Positions 1 through 7,201 of a stretch of DNA of 10,707 bases are shown here, piece by piece; the stretch's first letter is position 1, and the number at the start of each line of letters is the position of its first letter. Under the pieces are notes generated by a model. That model did not search any database. It saw only the letters and a list, made by a program, of their open reading frames with translations, and was not told the DNA's origin. Origin of the DNA: Acidobacteriota bacterium (GTDB lineage Bacteria; Acidobacteriota; Vicinamibacteria; Vicinamibacterales; UBA8438); the NCBI GenBank assembly GCA_011523485.1, contig WTGR01000894.1:1-10707 (forward strand), given 5' to 3'. The position numbers and the translations under genes were made by a program.

Positions 1-942
1 GCGATGGAGTACGTCTACGACAACTCCGCCGCCAATCCGCGCAACCCGGACCATCCACCGCGGCGGGTCCGGTTCGGGCAGTTCTCCAACGACGAGATGG
101 GCGATCTGTGGCTGCAACTGCTGCCGCGTTCGGAGGCGGATCGCCAGACCCTCGTCCGGACCTTCATGCCGAAGGTGATCAACGAGGACATCGTCGGCTA
201 CGAGTCGATGCTCGCCGCCGACCCGGACAATCCGGTGCTCCATCGGGACGTGGCGGTGTTGTACATGACCGCCGATCGCACTGCGGCCGCCATCCGCCAC
301 TATCGCCGATCGCTCGAGCTGGACCCGGCGTCGGCGACCGCGCACTACAACCTGGCGACGCTGCTCGCGGCGGGCGGGGCGCTCGATGAAGCGCTGCGCC
401 ACTTCCGCCGCGCGGTCGCCCTGCGCCCCGCGCACGCGGCCGCGCACAACAACCTCGGGGCGGTCCTGAGGGCGCTCGGCCGCCTCGCCGAGGCGACCCC
501 CTACTTCGAGCGAGCGGTGGCGCTGGACGCCGGCAACGCCGCGGCGCAAAACAACTTCGCCAGCGCGCTGGCGTCGACCGGCAGACCCGTCGACGCCGCG
601 CGGCACTACCGTCTCGCGCTGGCGTCGGAACCGGACGGCATCGAGTCGTTGACGTCCCTCGCCTGGCTCCTCGCCACGGACGCCGACGCGGGCTTGCGCG
701 CGCCGGACGAGGCCGTCGCGCTCGCCGAACGCGCGGCAACGCTCACCGGCCGGCGGGACGTCAACGTGCAGGCCACGCTGGCCGCCGCCTACGCCGCGGC
801 GGACCGCTTCGACGACGCGGCGGCGGCGCAGCGACAGGCCATCGCGCTCGCCGAGCGGATTGCGGGCCCCGCCGTGATGCTGGAGCTGCAACGCCGCCTG
901 GCGCTCTACCTGCAGCGACAGCCGCTGCGGCCGATGCGATGA
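1..942 (+). CDS. PHM/DBH-like copper monooxygenase with C-terminal TPRs, 3' part only (cut by left edge)
   Basis: The reading frame is open from base 1, so the gene begins upstream; the ATG at position 4 is internal, not a start. The first ~42 codons match the end of the copper monooxygenase domain of the next gene. They include the DNSAANPRNP stretch (codons 7-16) and NDEM, whose Met (codon 33, bases 97-99) corresponds to the family's CuM methionine ligand. Four canonical 34-residue TPRs follow at about codons 77-212, then two divergent helical repeats and a basic tail. The haem and CuH-site regions, if present, lie outside the window. It is a paralogue of the gene at 939, and the two overlap by ATGA, so they are probably co-transcribed and translationally coupled. 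The C-terminal extension (about codons 213-313) is absent from that paralogue. Catalytic activity and substrate cannot be judged from this fragment. Confidence 0.85.
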   Translation, partial: AMEYVYDNSAANPRNPDHPPRRVRFGQFSNDEMGDLWLQLLPRSEADRQTLVRTFMPKVINEDIVGYESMLAADPDNPVLHRDVAVLYMTADRTAAAIRHYRRSLELDPASATAHYNLATLLAAGGALDEALRHFRRAVALRPAHAAAHNNLGAVLRALGRLAEATPYFERAVALDAGNAAAQNNFASALASTGRPVDAARHYRLALASEPDGIESLTSLAWLLATDADAGLRAPDEAVALAERAATLTGRRDVNVQATLAAAYAAADRFDDAAAAQRQAIALAERIAGPAVMLELQRRLALYLQRQPLRPMR

Positions 943-2813
943 GACGGACCTGCGGCGCCGCGCACGGACCGATCGCCCTGCGAGCCGCCGCGGCGGCGCT
1001 CGCCGCCGCGGGCATGCTTCCCGCCACGGCCGGCGCCGCCGGGGGGAGCACCGGAACGGCCGAACAAACCGTCGCGCCGGTGACGTTCAACCGCGACGTC
1101 GCCCCGATTCTGGACGCCAACTGTGTCGGCTGCCACCGCTCCGGAGGCATCGGTCCGTTCAGCCTGACGACCTATGGCGAGGTCCGGGAGCGGGCGCCCC
1201 GGATTGCCGCGGCCACCTCGGCGCGACGGATGCCGCCCTGGAAGCCGGTCCCGGGCCACGGCCGCTTCCGCAACGAACGGCGCCTGGCGGACGCCGAGAT
1301 CGCCCTGCTCGCCGACTGGGCGGCAGCCGGCGCACCGGAGGGCGACCCCGCCGACCGCCGACCGTCGGCCGCGACCGGCGGGGACTGGCAGCTCGGAACG
1401 CCCGATCTCATCGTGACCATGGAGACGCCGTTCAAGCTGCCCGCCGGCCGTACCGACATCTATCGGAACTTCGTGCTCCCGGTAGAACTGGACTCGCGCC
1501 GCTGGGTGCGCGCCGTCGAGCTGCGGCCGGGCCCCGGCGGCGGCCGCGTGATCCACCACGCCCGCATCCTGCTGGACGGAACCGGCGGCGCCCGCGCCCT
1601 CGACGCCGAGGACGAAGGGCCCGGCTACGACGGGCTCATGCTCGACCACGCGCGGTTCCCCGCCGGGCACTTCCTGGGCTGGGCGCCCGGCAAGACCCCG
1701 GTGGAGCTGCCCGCCGCAATCGCCTGGCCGCTCGATCCCGGCACCGACCTCGTATTGCAGCTCCACCTCCTGCCCGCGGCCGAGCCCGTCGACGTGCAGC
1801 CGGCGATCGGGCTCCACTTCGCGGACCGTCCTGCGACGCTGACACCGATGTCCGTGCTCCTCACGTCGAAGGTCATCCGCATCCCCGCCGGAGAACCCGC
1901 CCACCTCGTCGAAGACCGCTACCGACTGCCGATCGCGGTCGACGTCCTGGGAATCGCGCCCCACATGCACTACCTGGGAAAGCGCGTCGAGGCCACGGCC
2001 ACCCTTCCGGACGGCAGCGAGGAACCGCTGCTGCGGATCGACGACTGGGACTTCAACTGGCAGGACGAGTACCGCTACCGCGAGCCTGTCCATCTGCCCG
2101 CCGGCACGCGCCTCCGGGTGCGCTTCGTCTTCGACAACTCGACGGCCAATCCGCGCAATCCGCGCGATCCCCCCGTCGCCGTCGGCTTCGGACCGCAGGC
2201 CACCGACGAGATGGCCGAGCTGCTGCTGCAGGTGCTCCCGGTCGGCGATCCCGGCCGGCTGGCGCAGAGCCTGGCGGTCAAGCGGGCGCGAGACGACATC
2301 CTCGGCTACCAGTCGCTGCTCCGCGCCGACCCGGCCGACGCCGTGAACCACGCGGCGCTCGCGGTCCGTTATCTCGACGTCGGTCAGGTAACGCTGGCTC
2401 GCGAGCACCTGGAGCGCGCCATCGCGCTGGCGCCCGACTTCCCCGACGCGCACTTCAACCTGGGCGGCGTGGCCCTGGCCGAGGGCGACACGGCGGCGGC
2501 CATGGCCGCCTACCGGCGCGCGATCGCCCTGCGGCCCGACTATCCGCAGGCGCACAACAACCTGGGGGGCCTGCTGAGCGCCGCCGGCGCCCTCGACGAG
2601 GCGCTCGTCCACTACCGGTTGGCCGTGCGCTTCGACCCGGTCCACGCCGGCGCGCACTACAACCTCGCGAACGTGCTGCTGGCCCGCGGCGAGACGGAGG
2701 AAGCCATCCGGCACTACCGCTTGGCGCTGGAGGCCGCGCCGGAGGACCCCGACATGGCCATCGGTCTCGCGCGGGCGGTGGCCATGGCCGGCAACGCCGC
2801 GCCGCGCGAGTAG
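939..2813 (+). CDS. Exported cytochrome c / PHM-like copper monooxygenase / TPR fusion protein
   Basis: This is a complete 624-residue protein. An Ala-rich signal peptide (about 1-34) is followed by a c-type haem domain with CVGCH at 62-66 and a probable axial Met98 in RMPPWKP. A copper type II, ascorbate-dependent monooxygenase-like region (about 150-435) follows. By comparison with peptidylglycine and dopamine hydroxylases, H206-H207 and H276 (LQLHLL) would bind CuH, and H342-x-H344 (PHMH) with M425 (DEM) would bind CuM, so all six ligands appear present. Four 34-residue TPRs occupy 467-602. The ATG overlaps the previous stop as ATGA with no clear Shine-Dalgarno, suggesting coupling. Known of the fold: O2-dependent hydroxylation next to a heteroatom, needing external electrons. 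Inferred: the fused haem supplies those electrons in the periplasm or at the cell surface. The substrate is unknown; a non-enzymatic copper-binding role is possible. Confidence 0.88.
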   Translation: MRRTCGAAHGPIALRAAAAALAAAGMLPATAGAAGGSTGTAEQTVAPVTFNRDVAPILDANCVGCHRSGGIGPFSLTTYGEVRERAPRIAAATSARRMPPWKPVPGHGRFRNERRLADAEIALLADWAAAGAPEGDPADRRPSAATGGDWQLGTPDLIVTMETPFKLPAGRTDIYRNFVLPVELDSRRWVRAVELRPGPGGGRVIHHARILLDGTGGARALDAEDEGPGYDGLMLDHARFPAGHFLGWAPGKTPVELPAAIAWPLDPGTDLVLQLHLLPAAEPVDVQPAIGLHFADRPATLTPMSVLLTSKVIRIPAGEPAHLVEDRYRLPIAVDVLGIAPHMHYLGKRVEATATLPDGSEEPLLRIDDWDFNWQDEYRYREPVHLPAGTRLRVRFVFDNSTANPRNPRDPPVAVGFGPQATDEMAELLLQVLPVGDPGRLAQSLAVKRARDDILGYQSLLRADPADAVNHAALAVRYLDVGQVTLAREHLERAIALAPDFPDAHFNLGGVALAEGDTAAAMAAYRRAIALRPDYPQAHNNLGGLLSAAGALDEALVHYRLAVRFDPVHAGAHYNLANVLLARGETEEAIRHYRLALEAAPEDPDMAIGLARAVAMAGNAAPRE

Positions 2814-2826
2814 GAGGGCGTCGTGA

Positions 2827-2855
2827 GAGCCCCGCGGCGTTTCCGTCGGAGGCTT
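2827..2855. terminator. Hairpin in the convergent gap, candidate bidirectional terminator
   Basis: The 47-bp gap between the converging stop codons contains an imperfect inverted repeat. GAGCC (2827-2831) pairs with GGCTT (2851-2855, one G-T wobble), there is a small internal loop, then CGGCG (2835-2839) pairs with CGTCG (2844-2848, one G-T wobble) around a TTTC loop. No T-run follows on either strand, so it is not a classical intrinsic terminator. Its position between two convergent units is what suggests termination. Confidence 0.4.
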
Positions 2856-2860
2856 CTGAA

Positions 2861-4249
2861 TCAGCCCGCCTCGACCTGCGCCAGCAACCCGCTGAGATCC
2901 GGATGGCCCGGATGGACGAGCAGCGCCTCGCGCAACCACTCGCCCGCCTCGCGGGTCCGGCCGAGCTGGACCAGGATGACGGCCCGCACCATCCAGGCTT
3001 CCGCGAACGCGGGATCGATGCGAATCGCCTCGGCGAACTCGGCCGCGGCCTCTTCCAGACGGCCCGTCAGGCGGAGCGCTTCGGCCAGGCCCAGCCGCGC
3101 CTCCAGGTAGTTCGGCCGCAATTCGACGGCCGCCGCGTAGCGCGCGATCGCCTCGGCGTGACGGCCGTTCATGCCCAGTAGCACCCCGATTCCGAAGTGC
3201 GCCTTCTCGAAATCCGGCGCGACCCGCAGCGTCGCCTCGAACTGCTCGACGGCGCCCGCGGCGTCGCCGGCCATCATCAGGGCGGTTCCCAGCCGATGCC
3301 GCAGGGAGGCATCTTCCGGCGTCTCGGCCAGCCCCTCGCGGAAGATCGCCGCCGCCTCGTCGAAGCGGCGAGCATCCATGGCCCGCATGCCCCGGATCTC
3401 GTAGGCGAGAGCGCTCCGCAGCAGGCCGTTGTACACGTCCATCAACGGATCGGGCGGGGCGGGTACGCCTTCGCCCCGCCGAGCCAGGTGTGCCCGGGCC
3501 GCGTCGAGGTTGCCCAGCGCCCGGTGCGCCATGCCCAGGCTATAGTGCAGGCTGGCGGCCGACGGCGCGATGGCCAGCGCGCGCTCCAGGTAGCCCACCG
3601 CCCGCCCCGCATCGCGCGCGGCCAGGGCCGCGCGCCCGGCGCCGGCCAGGGCCGCGGCAGAGGCCGGATCGACGGCGAGCGCCCGCTCGAACGCGGCAGC
3701 CGCCGCGGCCGGACGCCCGCGGTCGAGCTCCATGCGCCCGAGCCAGACCAGGGCCGCGAGGCTGGTCGGCTCCAGGGCGAGGGCCCGGGCGTAGAAGGAA
3801 GCCGCGCGCCCGCGATCACCCCGCTGGCGGTACAGGTGGGCGAGATAGTAGGGCCAGCGCTCGGCGGACGGCGCCAGCCCGTGCGCATTGCGCAAGGAGA
3901 TCTCGGCGCGCTCCCGATAGTCGGCGGCCATCAGGACGAGTCCGAGCTCGCCGTAGGCGCTTCCCAGCGCCACGGCCGACGCCCCGGCACTCTCGCTCGC
4001 ACCGGCGACCGCGGCGTACCGCTCGAGCAACTGCGCCCGCACCGGTGGGGCCAACCTCGAGAGGTCGGGCCGATCCACCGCCTGCGGCGCCGACCAGTCG
4101 AACTCGCCCGGGCTCGACAACGCCGGACCCTCGGAACCGGACGATCCGGCTCCGCCGCAGGCCGCCGCCAGAAAGACGGCCGCCGGGAGCCAACCGATCG
4201 GCGGAGGGCGCCGCCTCCCACACCGCGACCGCCACGGCCCCGTGCTCAT
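2861..4249 (-). CDS. TPR-repeat lipoprotein (cassette 1)
   Basis: The protein has 462 residues. The N-terminus is basic, with a hydrophobic segment ending in FLAAAC; Cys31 is a likely lipidation site, although the -3 position is Ala rather than the preferred Leu. A Ser/Gly-rich linker follows, then about nine 34-residue TPRs in register (roughly 129-264 and 279-448), with an interruption around 265-280 (PPDPLMDVYNGLL). The open frame extends far upstream to 6076, but that part is antisense-like noise over the CRTAC1 gene. The ATG at 4249 is preferred because it has AGGGAG seven bases upstream and overlaps the CRTAC1 stop as ATGA. The TPR superhelix is a protein-binding scaffold, so this is probably an envelope-anchored partner of the CRTAC1 protein encoded just before it. 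The paralogue at 8122 shares RWPYYLA-LYR and the interruption but is about 100 residues longer at the C-terminus. No enzymatic domain is visible. Confidence 0.86.
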   Translation of the reverse strand: MSTGPWRSRCGRRRPPPIGWLPAAVFLAAACGGAGSSGSEGPALSSPGEFDWSAPQAVDRPDLSRLAPPVRAQLLERYAAVAGASESAGASAVALGSAYGELGLVLMAADYRERAEISLRNAHGLAPSAERWPYYLAHLYRQRGDRGRAASFYARALALEPTSLAALVWLGRMELDRGRPAAAAAAFERALAVDPASAAALAGAGRAALAARDAGRAVGYLERALAIAPSAASLHYSLGMAHRALGNLDAARAHLARRGEGVPAPPDPLMDVYNGLLRSALAYEIRGMRAMDARRFDEAAAIFREGLAETPEDASLRHRLGTALMMAGDAAGAVEQFEATLRVAPDFEKAHFGIGVLLGMNGRHAEAIARYAAAVELRPNYLEARLGLAEALRLTGRLEEAAAEFAEAIRIDPAFAEAWMVRAVILVQLGRTREAGEWLREALLVHPGHPDLSGLLAQVEAG

Positions 4250-6051
4250 TGCGGTTCTCCCTCGCCCTGCGACAGCGTGCTGTAGCGCCCGACCGGCACC
4301 TCCGACCACGCCTCCGACCGCCCGTCCGGCCAGGTGACCTGCACCGTCAACGCGTCCGCCCCCTCGTCCCCGAGCCCGACCAGCACCCGCGGGTCGTGCG
4401 CCGACGCGTAGCTGCCGTCCGCCCGCGCCCGCCGCCGGCGCGTCACCCCGTCCGAGCCGACGACCGTGACGCGCGCGCCCACCAGGGTGCGCTGCGCATC
4501 GCCACCCACCAGGTCCAGCCCGATCCAGTCGCGGCGGTGACCGACCTGGTTGATCAGCAACTCTACCCGGCCGGCGGCGTTCGCCACCAGAACATCCGCG
4601 TCGCCGTCGTTGTCGATGTCGCCGAACGCCGCGCCCCGGCTCACCTCCGAGCGGGCGAACGCCGCGCCGGCTTGCGCGGTCACGTCCTCGAAACGCGTTC
4701 CCGCGAGGTTGCGGAACACCTGGTTGCGCTGGTCCAACGGGAAGGGATTCTCCGGCCCGAGGGACTCGAGACGCTGCGTCACCGCGCCGTTGACGGCCAC
4801 GACGTCGAGCCAGCCATCGTTGTCGATATCGATCCAGCCCGCTCCGAACCCGGTGTACGGCAGACTCGCGGCGCGGATGCCGTAGGCGGCGCTCAGGTCC
4901 TCGAACAGCCCGGCGCCGTCGTTGACGTAGAGAGTGCTCCCCTGCCCGGTCAGCTCGGTGATGAACAGATCCTCGTCGCCGTCGTTGTCGAAGTCGCCCG
5001 CGTCGACCCCCATGTCCGCCTTCGCGTCCCCCGCCGCCCCCAACGCCACGCCCTGCAGCAACGCCAGGTTCCGGAACCCGCTTCCGCGCTGGTTCACCCA
5101 GAGCTGGTTCTCGCGCTGGTCGTTGGCCACGAACAGGTCGATCCAGCCGTCGTTGTCGAAGTCGGCCGACGCGGCCCCGAGCGCGGGCCCGAACTCCCGG
5201 CCCAGCCCGGCCGCCGCGGTGACGTCGGCGAACGTCCCGTCGCCCCGGTTGCGGTACAGCCGGCTCGGGGCGGGCGGGCTGACCTCCGGCGGACAGTAGT
5301 CGGGCGGCCCCGAGCGGTTGTAGCACTGCGTATGCGTGTCCAGCGTGTAGTTCAGGTAGTTGCCGACGAACAGGTCGAGCCAGCCGTCGCCGTCGAAGTC
5401 GAGAAACGCCGCCGGCACGCCCCAGGACGGCTCGTCGGTGCCGGTCTCGGCGGATACGTCGGCGAACGTGCCGTCGCCCCGGTTGCGCAACATCCGGTTC
5501 CGCCCGAAGCGCGTCAGGTACAGATCGACCCGACCGTCGTTGTCGTAGTCGCCCGCCGCCACCCCCATGCCGTAGCCGCCGCCGCGGAGACCGCCTTCCG
5601 CCGTAACGTCGGTGAACCGGAGCATCCGCGTGCCGTCGGGCCGCACCTCGAGGTCGTTCCGGTACAGCCTGTCGCCGGGGGGCTGTCCTTCCGGCAGCGG
5701 CATCAGCGGCGTCCCGTCGCCGAGCAGCTCGCCCTGCACGAGATAGACGTCGAGGTCCCCGTCGTTGTCGTAGTCGAAGAGACCCGCGCCGGGCCCCATC
5801 ATCTCCGGCTGGTAGAAGCCGCCCGTCATGCCGTTGAAGTGGACGAAATCGAGGCCTGTCTCCGTCGCCCGGTCCTCGAACAGCTCGACGGCGGGATCCA
5901 ACGGCGCGACCGGCGGCGCCGAGGCGTCCGTGGACGCGCGCGACCCGGGGTCCGCCGGAGCGCACGCAGCCATCATCGCGGCCGCCGACCACGCCAGCAG
6001 CGCCCACCTCACTGCACGAAGACCGGCGCAGGGCGCGCCGGATGGCTCCAC
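4246..6051 (-). CDS. CRTAC1-like FG-GAP/VCBS beta-propeller protein with ASPIC/UnbV domain, probable lipoprotein (cassette 1)
   Basis: The protein has up to 601 residues. Seven calcium-binding-type Asp loops start at residues 93, 168, 218, 297, 353, 408 and 478, all variants of DxDxDGxxD (for example DYDNDGDLD and DFDGDGWLD). These are the hallmarks of FG-GAP/VCBS blades, and seven fits a full integrin-type propeller. The C-terminus (about 523-588, GARV...ADGSYAS...VTWPDGR) is an ASPIC/UnbV domain. A hydrophobic stretch ends in MMAAC; Cys30 may be lipidated. The start is uncertain: GTG at 6051 gives a 30-residue leader, whereas GTG at 6012 (residue 14) gives a more compact leader, and neither has a strong Shine-Dalgarno. 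It lies 45 bp after the VWA stop and overlaps the TPR gene by ATGA. The family is extracytoplasmic and Ca-binding, usually of unknown function; here it probably acts as a binding or adhesion module. Confidence 0.9.
   Translation of the reverse strand: MEPSGAPCAGLRAVRWALLAWSAAAMMAACAPADPGSRASTDASAPPVAPLDPAVELFEDRATETGLDFVHFNGMTGGFYQPEMMGPGAGLFDYDNDGDLDVYLVQGELLGDGTPLMPLPEGQPPGDRLYRNDLEVRPDGTRMLRFTDVTAEGGLRGGGYGMGVAAGDYDNDGRVDLYLTRFGRNRMLRNRGDGTFADVSAETGTDEPSWGVPAAFLDFDGDGWLDLFVGNYLNYTLDTHTQCYNRSGPPDYCPPEVSPPAPSRLYRNRGDGTFADVTAAAGLGREFGPALGAASADFDNDGWIDLFVANDQRENQLWVNQRGSGFRNLALLQGVALGAAGDAKADMGVDAGDFDNDGDEDLFITELTGQGSTLYVNDGAGLFEDLSAAYGIRAASLPYTGFGAGWIDIDNDGWLDVVAVNGAVTQRLESLGPENPFPLDQRNQVFRNLAGTRFEDVTAQAGAAFARSEVSRGAAFGDIDNDGDADVLVANAAGRVELLINQVGHRRDWIGLDLVGGDAQRTLVGARVTVVGSDGVTRRRRARADGSYASAHDPRVLVGLGDEGADALTVQVTWPDGRSEAWSEVPVGRYSTLSQGEGEPQ
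4257..4262 (-). promoter_or_regulatory. Ribosome binding site of the TPR lipoprotein gene
   Basis: On the minus strand AGGGAG lies seven bases before the ATG at 4249, inside the last codons of the CRTAC1 gene. It fixes the start of the TPR gene within a much longer open frame. The following bases (GGAGAACCGC) are identical to the leader of the VWA gene at 7104. Confidence 0.65.
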
Positions 6052-6096
6052 CGCCCGTACCGCCCGCTGAAGCCATCGACGGTCGCCATCGTGCGG

Positions 6097-7104
6097 TCAG
6101 ACGACGGGCGTCACACGCACGGTGACGTCCTCGCGGGCGATGCCGATCTGGATGTCGATCGTGTCGGTGTCGAGCGGGAGCTCCGGACGCGAATAGGTCA
6201 GGATGTACTGGCCCGCGATCTCGTTGGCGATCTCCAGCAACGGTGTCGCGAGGCCGGCGCTGGCATAGGTGTTGACCAACCGGCCGCCGGTGCTCTGCGA
6301 CGCCGTCTCCAGCGCCATCAACCAGTCGCGAGTCTCACGGGCCATGATCGAGTTGCGCATGTTGTTGTCGGCGGTGCCGCTGAAGGCCGACGCGCGATCG
6401 AAGACACCGCGTCCCACGATATCGAAGGAGGCGCTGCTCCGTAGCGCCACGATGTGCACCGGCGCGCCGATGGCCTGCAGCACGCCGACGACCTGCTGCA
6501 CCGGGCGGGCGGAAGTGTTGGGCGACTCGGTGGCGAACGCGCCCGGCACCTGGTCCGAGGTGATGATGACCAGCGTGGGCCGGCTCGGCTGGCGATTCTG
6601 GATGTCGCGCACCGTCTGTATCAGCGCGTCCTGGAAACGTGGAATCGCCCCGACGGCCGGAAAGACCCGGTCGACCGCCTCCTGCATCACGCCGAGGCGC
6701 GTCGTCGGGGGCACCACCCGCACCGGCAGGTCGCCGAACGTCATCAACGACATCCGCGCGTAGCCGTCGAGAGCAACGACGAACTCGCCCAGCGCCCGCC
6801 GGACGTGGGTGGTGGACGGCACCACCGCCTCGCTGGTGTCGACCAGGATGGACACGTCCGCGGGGCCGCTCGGGCGCGCCAGGTACAACACCTCGCGCCG
6901 CACGCCGTTCTCCGCCACGGAGATCTCGTACGGCCGCAGATCGACGACGGGGTTCCCGTCGTCGTCCAGCACCGTCAGGTAGAGCTGCTGCGCGGACTGC
7001 GCGGGAAGAACCGCGTCCACTGGCATCCAGAGCGCGAGAACGGCGGCGGCGGCGACGAGCGGGCGCAGACGCGACGAACGGAGCGATCGCGTGGACATCG
7101 CCAT
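6097..7104 (-). CDS. VWFA-related (Acidobacterial type) exported protein, copy 1
   Basis: This is a 335-residue protein. A signal peptide (about 1-36) ends near LPAQ, followed by a short beta-rich segment (YLTVLDDDG...ENGVRREV) that precedes the VWA domain (about 82-300). This arrangement fits the VWFA-related Acidobacterial family. The first MIDAS motif, normally DxSxS, reads DTSEA (89-93), so the second Ser is missing; an Asp remains in ITSDQ (184). Metal binding is therefore doubtful. Compared with copy 2 it has an insertion of roughly 30 residues around 223-260. The last residues, REDVTVRVTPV plus Val, are almost the same as in copy 2. The ATG at 7104 is supported by AAGGAG seven bases upstream. 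Such proteins are extracytoplasmic and thought to mediate protein-protein contacts. The partner here is unknown, but the position between the CRTAC1-TPR cassettes suggests a shared complex. Confidence 0.88.
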   Translation of the reverse strand: MAMSTRSLRSSRLRPLVAAAAVLALWMPVDAVLPAQSAQQLYLTVLDDDGNPVVDLRPYEISVAENGVRREVLYLARPSGPADVSILVDTSEAVVPSTTHVRRALGEFVVALDGYARMSLMTFGDLPVRVVPPTTRLGVMQEAVDRVFPAVGAIPRFQDALIQTVRDIQNRQPSRPTLVIITSDQVPGAFATESPNTSARPVQQVVGVLQAIGAPVHIVALRSSASFDIVGRGVFDRASAFSGTADNNMRNSIMARETRDWLMALETASQSTGGRLVNTYASAGLATPLLEIANEIAGQYILTYSRPELPLDTDTIDIQIGIAREDVTVRVTPVV

Positions 7105-7111
7105 GGCGGTT

Positions 7112-7117
7112 CTCCTT
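7112..7117 (-). promoter_or_regulatory. Strong ribosome binding site of VWA copy 1
   Basis: AAGGAG on the minus strand, seven bases before the ATG at 7104. It is the best Shine-Dalgarno sequence in the window and favours this start over the second in-frame ATG at 7098. Confidence 0.75.
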
Positions 7118-7133
7118 GGCTCCGAATCGGTTC

Positions 7134-7157
7134 ACTATAACGCGAAGTCGGTGTCAG
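7134..7157 (-). promoter_or_regulatory. Weak promoter-like element upstream of VWA copy 1
   Basis: In the 97-bp gap between the two VWA genes the minus strand reads TATAGT (7134-7139), a good -10-like box and the only AT-rich patch nearby. CTGACA (7152-7157) resembles a -35 box, but the spacer is only 12 bp, too short for a standard sigma-70 promoter. A transcript from here would have a short leader of about 20-25 bases with the AAGGAG site. It could give VWA copy 1, CRTAC1 and TPR of cassette 1 their own transcription. Confidence 0.25.
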
Positions 7158-7181
7158 GACGGTGCCGGAACGGACAACCGC

Positions 7182-7197
7182 CGCCCCGCATCGGGCG
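7182..7197. terminator. Small GC hairpin just after the stop of VWA copy 2
   Basis: CGCCC (7182-7186) and GGGCG (7193-7197) form a 5-bp GC stem with a 6-base loop, about five bases beyond the stop codon at 7202. There is no T-run. It may attenuate transcription between the two VWA genes, but a stem this short arises often by chance at this GC content. Confidence 0.2.
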
Positions 7198-7201
7198 CGC
7201 T

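Noticed and set aside
2861..2900. The cassette 1 TPR protein ends in Gly, which could make it a substrate for PHM-type C-terminal hydroxylation
   Set aside because: A single C-terminal Gly is not evidence; the paralogue ends in Pro, and bacterial PHM-like proteins are not known to act on such ends.
906..2939. 677-codon open frame on the minus strand opposite the monooxygenase gene
   Set aside because: Composition rich in Arg, Gly and Val with no domain pattern; the + strand frame has haem, copper and TPR motifs. Long antisense frames are expected at this GC content.
4250..6076. N-terminal extension of the cassette 1 TPR frame up to 6076
   Set aside because: The extra part reads as Arg/Gly-rich noise over the CRTAC1 gene; the ATG at 4249 has a ribosome binding site and is followed by a lipoprotein signal.
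6051..6099. VWA copy 1 and CRTAC1 lie in the same frame, separated by one TGA, suggesting a possible readthrough fusion
   Set aside because: The CRTAC1 protein has its own signal segment, and the in-between codons look like spacer; a shared frame has a one in three chance.
3490..6444. 984-codon open frame on the + strand opposite the TPR, CRTAC1 and VWA genes
   Set aside because: Arg/Pro-rich product without recognisable motifs, spanning three genes whose minus-strand products match families clearly.
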